The position numbers were made by a program, and so were the translations under genes. A stretch of 64,000 nucleotides of DNA, taken from the NCBI GenBank assembly GCA_041394605.1, contig JAWKHX010000019.1, positions 1 to 64,000 on the forward strand, written 5' to 3'. Shown in pieces: positions 17,622 through 25,844 of this stretch. Numbering within the stretch: position 1 is the stretch's first letter; each line of letters begins with the position of its first letter. This DNA is from UBA668 sp041394605 (GTDB taxonomy: Bacteria > Actinomycetota > Acidimicrobiia > Acidimicrobiales > Ilumatobacteraceae). The notes beneath the pieces were generated by a model, which was given only the letters and a program-made list of their open reading frames with translations, was not told where the DNA came from and did no database searches.

Positions 17622-17830
17622 TGAGCAGCGAGAAGAACCTCACCGTCACCCAGGTGCGTTCGGCCATCGGCAACAAGCCGAAGACCCGCGGCACCCTGCG
17701 CGCCCTCGGGCTGCGCAAGATCGGGGACACCAACGTCCTGCCCGACCGTCCCGAGATCCGCGGGATGATCGCCCGAGTCCCGCACCTCATCGAGGTGTCG
17801 GAGACCGCCTCTACTGACACGGAGAGCTGA
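17621..17830 (+). CDS. rpmD: 50S ribosomal protein L30
   Basis: A 69-residue large-subunit protein. The core LTVTQVRSAIGNKPKTRGTL, followed by RALGLRKIGDTNVLPDRPEI and RGMIARVPHLIEV, matches the L30 fold. The last ten residues are a short acidic tail. The ATG overlaps the rpsE stop, and rplO starts 4 bases after its own stop. Confidence 0.96.
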   Translation: MSSEKNLTVTQVRSAIGNKPKTRGTLRALGLRKIGDTNVLPDRPEIRGMIARVPHLIEVSETASTDTES

Positions 17831-17834
17831 CACC

Positions 17835-18329
17835 ATGCGAGTCGACGAACTCAGCCCCGCTCCGGGGTCCACGAAGGCCAAGAAGCGCGTCGGTCGCGGC
17901 ATCGGCGGCAAGGGCGGCAAGACCGCCGGCGCCGGTACCAAGGGCCAGAAGGCCCGCGGCCGCGGCAAGGTCGCCCGTGGTTTCGAAGGTGGCCAGACCG
18001 GCCTGAAGCAGCGCGTGCCGAAGTTGAAGGGCTTCAACAACCCGTTCCGGGTGGAGTACAGCCCGGTCAACCTCGACCAGATCGCCGGCACCGGCGAGTC
18101 CACCATCACCCCCGAGGTCCTCGTGGCCAAGGGCCTGGTCCGCAAGGACACCCTGGTCAAGGTGCTCGGCCGCGGCGAGCTGTCGGGCGCCGTCCACGTG
18201 TCCGCCCACGCCGTGTCCAAGACCGCTGACGCTGCCATCACCGCTGCGGGGGGTAGCGTCACCCTGTTGCCGCTGCCGTTCAAGCAGGGCCGCCCGCCGG
18301 TCAAGGGCAACCAGTTCACCAACCGCTGA
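17835..18329 (+). CDS. rplO: 50S ribosomal protein L15
   Basis: A late assembly protein. The N-terminal glycine/lysine-rich region (KKRVGRGIGGKGGKTAGAGT) and EGGQTGLKQRVPKLKGFNNP are typical, followed by the L18e/L15 domain with VLGRGELSGAVHVSAHAVSK. The 164 residues are slightly longer than average. A 46-base gap follows before secY. Confidence 0.96.
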   Translation: MRVDELSPAPGSTKAKKRVGRGIGGKGGKTAGAGTKGQKARGRGKVARGFEGGQTGLKQRVPKLKGFNNPFRVEYSPVNLDQIAGTGESTITPEVLVAKGLVRKDTLVKVLGRGELSGAVHVSAHAVSKTADAAITAAGGSVTLLPLPFKQGRPPVKGNQFTNR

Positions 18330-18375
18330 TCCGGCTCGACCGCGTCGCGCCACCCGACCTCCGAGGAACCAGCCT

Positions 18376-19707
18376 GTGTTCTCCAATCTGAAGAACGTCT
18401 TCAAGGTGCCCGACCTGCGGAACAAGCTGTTGTTCCTGCTGGGCATGGTGGTGCTGTACCGCCTCGGCGTCGCCATCCGTGTGCCGGGCATCGACCCGGA
18501 CCAGGTGAAGCAGTTCAAGGAAGCGGCCAACACCCAGGGCGCCCTCGGGTTCCTCAACCTGTTCAGTGGCGGCGCGTTCGCCAGCTTCAGCATCTTCGCC
18601 CTCGGCATCATGCCGTACATCACCGCGAGCATCATCATGCAGGTGCTCGGGGTCGTCATCCCCAAGCTGGAGAAGCTCCAGCAGGAGGGTGCCGTCGGGC
18701 AGCGCAAGATCACCCAGTACACCCGTTACCTGGCCATCGGCATCTCGTTCCTGCAGGCCACGGCGCTGACGTTCATCTTCGGCAACGGCAACGGCAACGC
18801 GTTCTTCGGTGCCGCCCAGAACTACCCGCAGAACCTGAAGCTGCTGCCCGACGGCATGTGGCCGCGTGGGTACCTGGTGATCATCACCCTGGTGGGTGGT
18901 ACGGCCGTGTTGATGTGGCTGGGCGAGTTGATCAGCCAGCGCGGCATCGGTAACGGCATGAGCATGGTCATCTTCGCCAGCGTGGTCAGCGACCTGCCGG
19001 TGAACTTCTACCGGGTGTGGCAGGAGAAGAGCTGGTTCGTGTTCTCCCTGCTGATGCTGCTGTGCATCGGCATCGTGCTTGCGGTGGTGCGGGTGGAGCT
19101 TGCCCAGCGCAAGATCCCGGTGCAGTTCGCCAAGCGGGTGGTCGGCCGGCGCATGTACGGCGGCCAGAGCACCTACATCCCGCTGAAGGTCAACCAGAGC
19201 GGCGTCATCCCGATCATCTTCGCGAGCTCGATCCTGCTGCTGCCGGTGCTGCTCACCAACCTGCTGGGCAGCGCGTCGAAGGATTCCTGGCGGGGCAAGA
19301 TCCAGAGCTGGGTGGACCAGTACCTGGTGAACAGCCAGAACTGGGTGTACATCGTGCTGTTCTCGCTGATGATCATCGCCTTCGCCTACTTCTACAACTC
19401 GATCGCCTTCGACCCGATTCGCCAGGCCGATCAGTTGCGCCGCCAGGGTGGCTTCATCCCCGGCGTGCGCCCCGGCCCGCAGACGGAGCGCTACCTGGGC
19501 AAGGCGGTCAACCGCATCACCCTGCCGGGCGCGATGTTCGTGGCCGTGGTCGCCATCCTGCCGTACCTGCTGCTGTGGTTCTTCGACGTGCGCAACTTCC
19601 CGTTCGCCGGCACCACCGTGCTGATCGCCGTGGGTGTGGCGCTGGAACTCATGCGACAGGTGGACAGCCAGTTGATGCTTCGAAACTACGAGGGCTTCCT
19701 GAAGTGA
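18376..19707 (+). CDS. secY: Protein translocase subunit SecY
   Basis: The channel of the Sec system, 443 residues with about ten membrane helices, the first being LLFLLGMVVLYRLGVAIRVP. The plug region (NLFSGGAFASFSIFALGIMP), ISQRGIGNGMSMVIFASVV in the middle and the C-terminal cytoplasmic loop (RRQGGFIPGVRPG) are conserved. It starts with GTG after CCGAGGAAC. The stop overlaps the GTG start of adk by 4 bases, giving the classical secY-adk-map order. Confidence 0.96.
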   Translation: MFSNLKNVFKVPDLRNKLLFLLGMVVLYRLGVAIRVPGIDPDQVKQFKEAANTQGALGFLNLFSGGAFASFSIFALGIMPYITASIIMQVLGVVIPKLEKLQQEGAVGQRKITQYTRYLAIGISFLQATALTFIFGNGNGNAFFGAAQNYPQNLKLLPDGMWPRGYLVIITLVGGTAVLMWLGELISQRGIGNGMSMVIFASVVSDLPVNFYRVWQEKSWFVFSLLMLLCIGIVLAVVRVELAQRKIPVQFAKRVVGRRMYGGQSTYIPLKVNQSGVIPIIFASSILLLPVLLTNLLGSASKDSWRGKIQSWVDQYLVNSQNWVYIVLFSLMIIAFAYFYNSIAFDPIRQADQLRRQGGFIPGVRPGPQTERYLGKAVNRITLPGAMFVAVVAILPYLLLWFFDVRNFPFAGTTVLIAVGVALELMRQVDSQLMLRNYEGFLK

Positions 19708-20366
19708 TCCCGGGCGCCCGGCTGATCCTGCTGGGCCGTCAGGGCGCAGGCAAGGGAACGCAGTGCGTTCGACTGTCGCGCCATTACGTGGTGCCGCACA
19801 TCAGCACCGGCGACATGCTCCGGGCCGCGGTGCGTGAGGGCACGGAGTTGGGCATGCTGGCCAAGCAGGTGATGGATGCCGGTGGCCTCGTCGGTGACGA
19901 CATCATGATCGGCATCGTCCGCGAGCGCCTGTCCCAGCCGGACACCGTCGGCCGTGGCTACATCCTCGACGGCTTCCCGCGGACCGTCGGCCAGGCCGAG
20001 GCGCTGGACCTCATCACCACCCAGTTGCCGATCGACGCCGTGCTGGACCTGGACGTGCCGCGCGAACTGGTGCTGCAGCGGATCTCGTCCCGCCGGGTGT
20101 GCCGCGACTGTGGCACCAACTATGTGGCCGAGACGCACGACAAGTCGCCGTGGATCTGCGAGGTGTGCGGCGGCGACGTCACCCAGCGCGACGACGACAC
20201 GCCCGACGCGGTCAACCGCCGCCTGGACCTGTACGAGGAGCAGACCGCGCCGCTGATCGAGTACTACCAGCGCCAGGGGCGGCTGGTGGTCGTGGACGGC
20301 ACGGCGTCGCCGGACGAAGTGTTCGACCGCCTCGTGGCCACGGTGGACGCCGCCAAGCGCGGCTGA
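19704..20366 (+). CDS. adk: Adenylate kinase
   Basis: It converts ATP plus AMP to two ADP in the cytoplasm. The P-loop reads GRQGAGKGTQ (about residues 9-18), the AMP-binding region is HISTGDMLRAAV, and the conserved DGFPRT lies near residue 88. The lid carries four cysteines (CRDCG and CEVCG), so it is the long zinc-binding type. The length is 220 residues. The GTG at 19704 overlaps the secY stop. The next gene, map, begins 3 bases after its own stop. Confidence 0.96.
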   Translation: MIPGARLILLGRQGAGKGTQCVRLSRHYVVPHISTGDMLRAAVREGTELGMLAKQVMDAGGLVGDDIMIGIVRERLSQPDTVGRGYILDGFPRTVGQAEALDLITTQLPIDAVLDLDVPRELVLQRISSRRVCRDCGTNYVAETHDKSPWICEVCGGDVTQRDDDTPDAVNRRLDLYEEQTAPLIEYYQRQGRLVVVDGTASPDEVFDRLVATVDAAKRG

Positions 20367-20369
20367 CCG

Positions 20370-21149
20370 ATGATGATGGCGCGCCGCCGCCTGCGTGGTG
20401 TCCTGCCCGTCCGTTCCGCGGACGAGTTGCGCAGGATGCGGGCGGCCGGCCGTGTGGTGGCGGAGATGCATCAGGCCATCCGGGCCGCGGCCCGGCCCGG
20501 TGTCACCACCGGCGATCTGGATCTGGTGGCCCGCGGCGTGCTCGAGCAGCGCGGCGCGGAGTCCAACTTCTTCGGCTACTGCGGCTACCCGGCGGTGATC
20601 TGCGCGTCGGTGAACGACGAGGTCATCCACGGGATTCCCGGGCCGCGCGTGCTGGAGGACGGCGACCTGCTGTCCATCGACTGCGGTGCCATCGTCGACG
20701 GGTGGCACGGCGACGCCGCGTTCTCGATGGTGATCGGCACGGCGACGGACGAGCAGCACCGCCTGATCTCGACGGCCGAGACGGCGCTGGCCGCGGCAGT
20801 GCGGGCCATGCGGCCGGGCAACACCCTCGGCGACATCGGCGCGGCCATCGAGGGTGTGGTGTCCGCCGCCGGCTACGGCAGCCCGCACAACTACTGCGGC
20901 CACGGCATCGGCCAGGACATGCACGAGGACCCGGACGTGGAGAACCGTGGCACCCCCGGTCGCGGCCCGGCGCTGCGCGAGGGCGTGGTGCTGGCCATCG
21001 AGCCGATGCTGATCGCCAGCGGCCGCGACGACGTGCGCGAACTGAGCGACGGGTGGACGGTGGTCACCGCCGACGGCTCCCTCGCCGCCCACGTGGAGCA
21101 CACGGTCGTCGTCGGCGCCCACGGCCCCGAGATCCTGACCCGTCTGTAG
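20370..21149 (+). CDS. map: Methionine aminopeptidase, type I
   Basis: It removes the N-terminal Met from new proteins. The 259-residue M24 pita-bread fold shows the metal ligands in order: LLSIDCGAIVDGWHGDAAFS (two Asp), CGHGIGQDMHED (His), AIEPMLI (Glu) and EHTVVVG (Glu). Three ATG codons lie at the start, and the first was used. It is the last plus-strand gene of this block and converges on pyrC with a 43-base gap. Confidence 0.95.
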   Translation: MMMARRRLRGVLPVRSADELRRMRAAGRVVAEMHQAIRAAARPGVTTGDLDLVARGVLEQRGAESNFFGYCGYPAVICASVNDEVIHGIPGPRVLEDGDLLSIDCGAIVDGWHGDAAFSMVIGTATDEQHRLISTAETALAAAVRAMRPGNTLGDIGAAIEGVVSAAGYGSPHNYCGHGIGQDMHEDPDVENRGTPGRGPALREGVVLAIEPMLIASGRDDVRELSDGWTVVTADGSLAAHVEHTVVVGAHGPEILTRL

Positions 21150-21192
21150 ACGGCCGCCGCGATCCGGCGACGTGGGGCCCCCTTCCCGGCGC

Positions 21193-22485
21193 TCAGCGCT
21201 GGGCGGCGCCGTCGATCACCACGGGGGTGCCGCGGAAGACGGTGTGGCGCACCTTGCCGCGCACCTCGCGGCCGCCGTAGGGGGTGTTGCGGCTCTTGCT
21301 GGCCATGCCGGCGGCGCTGACCGTCCACTGGTGTGCCGGGTCGAACACCGCCAGGTTGGCGGGCTCGCCCGCGGCCACGGGGCGGCCGTGGCGGTCGGCC
21401 ACGCCGGCGATCGCCGCCGGCTTCCAGCTCAGAGCGGCCACCACGTCGGCCAGCGGCATGTCCAGCTCGCTGACCGCCAGCGCCAAGGCCGTCTCCAGGC
21501 CGAGCATCCCGGGCGGCGCCTGGTCGAGCGGCTGCTCCTTGGTGTGCGGTGCGTGGGGGGCGTGGTCGGTGGCGACGGCGTCAATGGTGCCGTCGGCCAG
21601 GCCGGCCTTCAGCGCGTCGATGTCGGCCCGGGTGCGCAGCGGCGGGTTCACCTTGTACAGCGGGTCGTAGCCGGTGAGCATCTCGTCGGTCAGCGTGAAG
21701 TGGTGTGGCGTGGCCTCGGCGGTGACGGGCAGGCCGTCGGCCTTCGCCGCCCGCACCAGCGCCACCGACCGTGCGGTGGACAGGTGGAGGAAGTGCATCG
21801 GCACGCCGGTGAGCCGCACCAGTTCGATGTCGCGGAAGACCATCATCTCCTCGGCGACCGACGGCCAGCCGGGCAGGCCGAGGTGGCTGCAGCAGGCGCC
21901 CTCGTGCATGACCGCGCCCTTCGTGAGCGCGGCCACCTCGCAGTGCTGCGCGAGGGTGATGCCCAACGGGCCGGCGTACTCCAGCGCCCGGCGCATCAGC
22001 ATCGGGTCCTGCACGCCGTTGCCGTCGTCGGTGAAGATCCGCACGCCGGCGGCGGCCAGCTCGCCGAACGGGGCCAGGCGTTCACCGGCCCGGCCGACGG
22101 TGATGCAGCCGGACGGCAGCACCTCGCACAGCCCGGCCCGCTCGCCCTGTGCCCGCACGAACTCGACCACCGCCACGGAGTCCTGCGCCGGGTCGGTGTT
22201 CGGCATCGCCACCACGGCGGTGAACCCGCCGAGCGCCGCGCCTCGCGAGCCGGTCTCGATGGTCTCGGCCTCCTCCTTGCCCGGCTCGCGCAGGTGCACG
22301 TGGAGGTCGACGAAGCCCGGGGTGACGTAGCAGCCGCTGGCGTCCAGCACGGTGTCGCCGTCGGCCGCGGTCAACGACGTGCCGACCTCCGTCACCTGAC
22401 CCGACGCCGGGTCCACGGCCACGTCGGCGCGGCGCTCGCCCGTCTGGTCCAGCACGGTGCCGCCGGTGATGAGTAGGCGAGTCAT
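21193..22485 (-). CDS. pyrC: Dihydroorotase, class I
   Basis: It closes carbamoyl-aspartate to dihydroorotate in pyrimidine synthesis. The metal-binding DLHVHLREPG (about residue 53), the helix GSRGAALGGFTAVVAMPNT and TDHAPH near residue 305 define the class I (430-residue) enzyme. Its ATG overlaps the pyrB stop by 4 bases. It is the last gene of the pyrR-pyrB-pyrC transcript, so it should share the PyrR control upstream of pyrR. Confidence 0.95.
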   Translation of the reverse strand: MTRLLITGGTVLDQTGERRADVAVDPASGQVTEVGTSLTAADGDTVLDASGCYVTPGFVDLHVHLREPGKEEAETIETGSRGAALGGFTAVVAMPNTDPAQDSVAVVEFVRAQGERAGLCEVLPSGCITVGRAGERLAPFGELAAAGVRIFTDDGNGVQDPMLMRRALEYAGPLGITLAQHCEVAALTKGAVMHEGACCSHLGLPGWPSVAEEMMVFRDIELVRLTGVPMHFLHLSTARSVALVRAAKADGLPVTAEATPHHFTLTDEMLTGYDPLYKVNPPLRTRADIDALKAGLADGTIDAVATDHAPHAPHTKEQPLDQAPPGMLGLETALALAVSELDMPLADVVAALSWKPAAIAGVADRHGRPVAAGEPANLAVFDPAHQWTVSAAGMASKSRNTPYGGREVRGKVRHTVFRGTPVVIDGAAQR

Positions 22486-23435
22486 GCGTCCCCCTTGAGA
22501 TCGCTGCCGGAGCCGAGCACGGTGAACAGCACGGCCATGCGGACGGCCACCCCGTTGGTGACCTGGTTGAGGATGGCGCTGCCGGGAAGCTCGGCGGGGT
22601 CGACCACCATCTCCACGCCCCGGTTCATCGGCCCCGGGTGCATCACCAGCGCGTGCGGCGCCAGGCGGGCGGCCCGGCGGGCGTCCAGCCCGTACATCGC
22701 CGAGTACTCCTCCAACGAGGGCAGTAGGGCGTCGTCCATCCGTTCCCGCTGCACCCGCAGCAGGTACAGCACGTCCACGTCGGGCAGCACGGCGTCGAGG
22801 TCGTAGGACACGTCGACCGGCCAGTCGTGCCCGCCCGGCAGGGCGATCGACGGGGGCAGCAGCGTGGGCGGCGCCACCAGCGTCACCCGCGCCCCGAGGG
22901 CGGTGAACGCCTGCACGTCGCTGCGGGCCACCCGGCTGTGCTTGATGTCGCCGACGATGGCGATGTGCAGCCCGTCGAACCCGTCCCGCCGGTTGAGCCC
23001 GGTGCGGATGGTGTAGCTGTCGAGGAGCGCCTGGGTCGGGTGCTGGTGCCAGCCGTCGCCGGCGTTGACGATCGAGGCGTTCGTCCAGCGGGTGATCATC
23101 TGTGGCGCGCCGCTGGACTTGTGGCGGATCACGAACGCGTCGACACCCATCGCGGCGATGGTCTCCACGGTGTCGCGCAGGCTCTCGCCCTTGTTGACGC
23201 TGCTCGACGACACGGTGAAGTTCATCGTGTCGGCGCTCAGCCGCTTCGCCGCGGTGTCGAAGCTGGTGCGGGTGCGGGTGGAGTCCTCGAAGAACAGGCT
23301 CACCACGTTCTTGCCGCGCAGCGCCGGCACCTTGGGGATCGGCCGGTGGTTGATCTCCACCATGTGGTCGGTGAGCTCGAGGAGCGAGTGGATCTCGGTG
23401 GGGGAGAGGTCGCCGATGGACAGGAGGTGCTTCAC
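22482..23435 (-). CDS. pyrB: Aspartate carbamoyltransferase catalytic subunit
   Basis: It joins carbamoyl phosphate to aspartate, the first committed step of pyrimidine synthesis. The carbamoyl-phosphate loop FFEDSTRTRTSF lies near residue 48, DGWHQHPTQALLDSYTI near 125, and HPGPMNRGVEM near 260. The 317 residues are the usual catalytic-chain length; no regulatory chain (pyrI) is seen. I chose GTG 23435 because it overlaps the pyrR stop (GTGA) and gives VKHLLSIGDLSPTEI, the normal start. Confidence 0.95.
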   Translation of the reverse strand: MKHLLSIGDLSPTEIHSLLELTDHMVEINHRPIPKVPALRGKNVVSLFFEDSTRTRTSFDTAAKRLSADTMNFTVSSSSVNKGESLRDTVETIAAMGVDAFVIRHKSSGAPQMITRWTNASIVNAGDGWHQHPTQALLDSYTIRTGLNRRDGFDGLHIAIVGDIKHSRVARSDVQAFTALGARVTLVAPPTLLPPSIALPGGHDWPVDVSYDLDAVLPDVDVLYLLRVQRERMDDALLPSLEEYSAMYGLDARRAARLAPHALVMHPGPMNRGVEMVVDPAELPGSAILNQVTNGVAVRMAVLFTVLGSGSDLKGDA

Positions 23436-23938
23436 CGGATGACCACCCCGTCGCTGGTGGCCGCCACCTGTTCCTCCCGGCTGGTCGGCAGGTTCTTGCC
23501 CACGTAGTCCGGGCGGATCGGCAACTCCCGATGGCCGCGGTCCACCACCACCGCCAACTGCACCGCCCGCGGCCGGCCGTACTCGTTCATCGCCTCCAGC
23601 GCGGCCCGCACCGTGCGGCCCGTGTAGAGCACGTCGTCGGTGAGGACCACCGTGCGGCCGTCCAGCGACACCGGGATGTCGGTGACGCTGCCGGGCACGA
23701 TCGGGCGCAGGCCCACGTCGTCGCGGTGGAAGCTGACGTCCAGCGTGCCGACCGGCACCGGATGGGCCGGGTCGATCTCGGCCAGGAGGGCGGCCAGCGC
23801 GTCGGCGATCCACACGCCACCGCGCTGCAGGCCGACCAGCACCACCCCCTCCAGACCCTGGTTGCGCTCCACGATCTCGTGGGCGATGCGGGTGAGCGCA
23901 CGTCGCACGTCGGACGCGCTCAGCACTTCTCTGGACAT
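23432..23938 (-). CDS. pyrR: Pyrimidine regulatory protein PyrR
   Basis: An RNA-binding regulator with uracil phosphoribosyltransferase fold, which binds pyr mRNA when UMP is high. The PRPP-binding motif VVLTDDVLYTGRTVRAA lies near residue 97, and LVGLQRGGVWIADAL near 40. I chose ATG 23938 (168 residues) because GAAAGG lies 8 bases upstream; a GTG at 23965 is in frame but lies inside the regulatory hairpin. It leads the pyrR-pyrB-pyrC operon. Confidence 0.94.
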   Translation of the reverse strand: MSREVLSASDVRRALTRIAHEIVERNQGLEGVVLVGLQRGGVWIADALAALLAEIDPAHPVPVGTLDVSFHRDDVGLRPIVPGSVTDIPVSLDGRTVVLTDDVLYTGRTVRAALEAMNEYGRPRAVQLAVVVDRGHRELPIRPDYVGKNLPTSREEQVAATSDGVVIR

Positions 23939-23954
23939 GGTCTGCCTTTCACGT

Positions 23955-23974
23955 ATCGGCCTCACGGGACCGAT
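23955..23974 (-). promoter_or_regulatory. PyrR-binding hairpin before pyrR
   Basis: In the minus-strand RNA a perfect 5-bp stem (AUCGG/CCGAU) closes a ten-base loop. The stem-loop sequence GGUCCCGUGAGGCC matches the known PyrR-binding consensus ARUCCNGNGAGGYU at 12 of 14 positions. It lies immediately upstream of the GAAAGG ribosome site of pyrR. Binding of PyrR there would block translation initiation, a mode known for mycobacterial pyr leaders. Confidence 0.7.
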
Positions 23975-24080
23975 TTCACGTTCGCCGCCGATGGTAGCCG
24001 CGGCACCACCCGCTCAGCCCACCTGCCTCCGCCTCCCAGCCATCCCGCGAAGTGACGCGGTGAGCCTGCCCGCCACCAGG

Positions 24081-24108
24081 GAAGTGACGTGATATATCAC
24101 GTCACTTC
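24081..24108. repeat. Perfect 28-bp palindrome between exporter and pyrR
   Basis: GAAGTGACGTGATA is followed directly by its exact reverse complement. It covers the last codons of the exporter gene and the intergenic region. A further half-site, GAAGTGACG at 24049-24057, lies 32 bases away. With no T-run on either side and an AT-rich centre in GC-rich DNA, it looks more like a protein-binding operator than a terminator, but either is possible. Confidence 0.7.
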
Positions 24109-25844
24109 GGGGTTGGGGGTCGGTCGGGTTCCAGGCGGACGACGAGGTCGGCTCGCTCGAAGGCCACGGGGCGGTGGGACACGGCGATCACCGTCATCCC
24201 CGCCGCGGCGAGGTTGGACCACAGCTCCAGCTCCGTCTCCACGTCCAGCGCGCTGGACAGATCGTCGAGCACCACCAGTTCCGGCGAGTGGACCAGCGCC
24301 CGTGCCGTGGCCACCCGCTGGCGCTGCCCACCGGAGAGCCGCAGGCCGCGCGGCCCGATCAGCGTCGCCCGTCCGTCGGCCATCGCATCCACCTCGCCGC
24401 GCACCGCCGCCAGTTCCAGCGCCAACTCCAGCGAGTCCGCCGTGGTGGGCCCGAGGCCGATGTTGTCGGCCACCGAGTCGCTGATCAGCTGGGGCACCTG
24501 GGGCAGGAAGGAGGCATTCGGCGGCACCATGAACGCCGCCCGGTCGGTGACCGCCGTCCCGTTCCAGCGCACCTCGCCCGCAGTGGACATCCCGTGGGTC
24601 AGCCCCAGCAGCGCCCGCAACAGCGTGGTCTTGCCCGAGCCGACCGGCCCGGTGACCACCACGAAACTGCCCCGCGGCACCCGGAACGACACATCGTGCA
24701 CGCCGGCGCCGTCGTCGTAGGCGGCGGTGAGACCCACCACCTCCAACTCGCGCAGGGGCACCCGCGGCGGGCGGTGGTGCTGCGGGCGGGTGCGGGTCTG
24801 GCGCATGCCCACCGGCAGATCCACCGACCGGGTGGCGTTGTTGGCGTCCTCGCCGGCGACCAGGCGGCGCATGCGGTCCAGCGCCACACCGGCCTGCTTG
24901 CGGCGGGCCAGGACCCGGCCGGTCATCCGCGGCAGGAAGCTGAGGTAGCCGAGGTAGGAGGTGAACACGGCCAGCCCGCCGACGGTCAACCGGCCGGACG
25001 ACAGCGCCGTCGCCCCGACCAGCACCACCAGCGCCAACCCGATGTCGGACGCGCCGCGGGCGAACGCCTGCACGCCGTCGTCCAGCACCCGGTCCCGCAC
25101 GGCGGTGTGGCGGCGCACCTCCACGAGCGCGCCGAGGCGCTCCACCACCGGATCGGTGGCCCCGTTGACCTTCACCGTGGTGGCGGCCGCCATCACATCG
25201 CCCACGAACCCGCTGACGGCCCCGGCCGCGGCGCGGTCCGCCGCCCGGTAGCGCTTGATCCGTGTGTCGAGGAACCGGGTGGCCAGGGCGATGCCGGCTA
25301 GCGGCACCAGCAGGATCGCGGCGGCGGACGTGTCGATGGTGCCGAGCACGAACGCTGCGCCCACGGTGAACACCACACCGGCGCTCACGTCCACCAGCCC
25401 GTCCACGAACATGGTGACGTCCTCGACATCGTCGCGGAAGTGAGTGATGGCCTCGCCGGCAGAGCCCACCGGGCGGCCGGCCTGCTCGCCCCCGCTGGCC
25501 AGCTGGGCGGCCAGCAGGTTGGCGCGCAGGAACGACTGCATGTGCACCCACGCCTGCGTCCACACGATGGCGGCGCCGTGGATGACGGCCATCCGCAGCG
25601 TCTCGCTGACCAACACCGCGGCCGCGTAGGCGTAGACCACGTTGGTGTGGCCGTCCTGGAGCGCGGCGAAGCCCCGACCCATCAGCCAGCCGGTCAGCAC
25701 GGGCACGGTGAAGAAGGCGACGAACAGGCCCCAGCCCCACCAGAACGTCGCCTTGTGGTGCTGCGACACCCGCCACGCCAGTCGCCACACGGGAATGTGT
25801 GACGTGTCCGGTGCCTCGGTCACGAGCACGGTCGGCTCGCTCAT
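24102..25844 (-). CDS. ABC exporter, TM plus ATPase, degenerate catalytic site
   Basis: A 580-residue half-transporter: membrane domain of about six helices (residues 20-310; for example WGLFVAFFTVPVLTGWLMG), then an ATPase domain with Walker A GPVGSGKTT, signature LSGGQRQRVATARAL, and Walker B LVVLDDLSSALD. The catalytic Glu after Walker B is Asp here. With the neighbouring gene's changed signature this is the pattern of heterodimeric exporters having one weak site. The ATG overlaps the stop of the upstream partner (ATGA). The exported substrate is not evident. Confidence 0.88.
   Translation of the reverse strand: MSEPTVLVTEAPDTSHIPVWRLAWRVSQHHKATFWWGWGLFVAFFTVPVLTGWLMGRGFAALQDGHTNVVYAYAAAVLVSETLRMAVIHGAAIVWTQAWVHMQSFLRANLLAAQLASGGEQAGRPVGSAGEAITHFRDDVEDVTMFVDGLVDVSAGVVFTVGAAFVLGTIDTSAAAILLVPLAGIALATRFLDTRIKRYRAADRAAAGAVSGFVGDVMAAATTVKVNGATDPVVERLGALVEVRRHTAVRDRVLDDGVQAFARGASDIGLALVVLVGATALSSGRLTVGGLAVFTSYLGYLSFLPRMTGRVLARRKQAGVALDRMRRLVAGEDANNATRSVDLPVGMRQTRTRPQHHRPPRVPLRELEVVGLTAAYDDGAGVHDVSFRVPRGSFVVVTGPVGSGKTTLLRALLGLTHGMSTAGEVRWNGTAVTDRAAFMVPPNASFLPQVPQLISDSVADNIGLGPTTADSLELALELAAVRGEVDAMADGRATLIGPRGLRLSGGQRQRVATARALVHSPELVVLDDLSSALDVETELELWSNLAAAGMTVIAVSHRPVAFERADLVVRLEPDRPPTPK

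Noticed and set aside
24081..24108. Palindrome as a standard intrinsic terminator
   Set aside because: No T-run follows on either strand and the stem centre is AT-rich; an operator seems at least as likely, so I left the type open.
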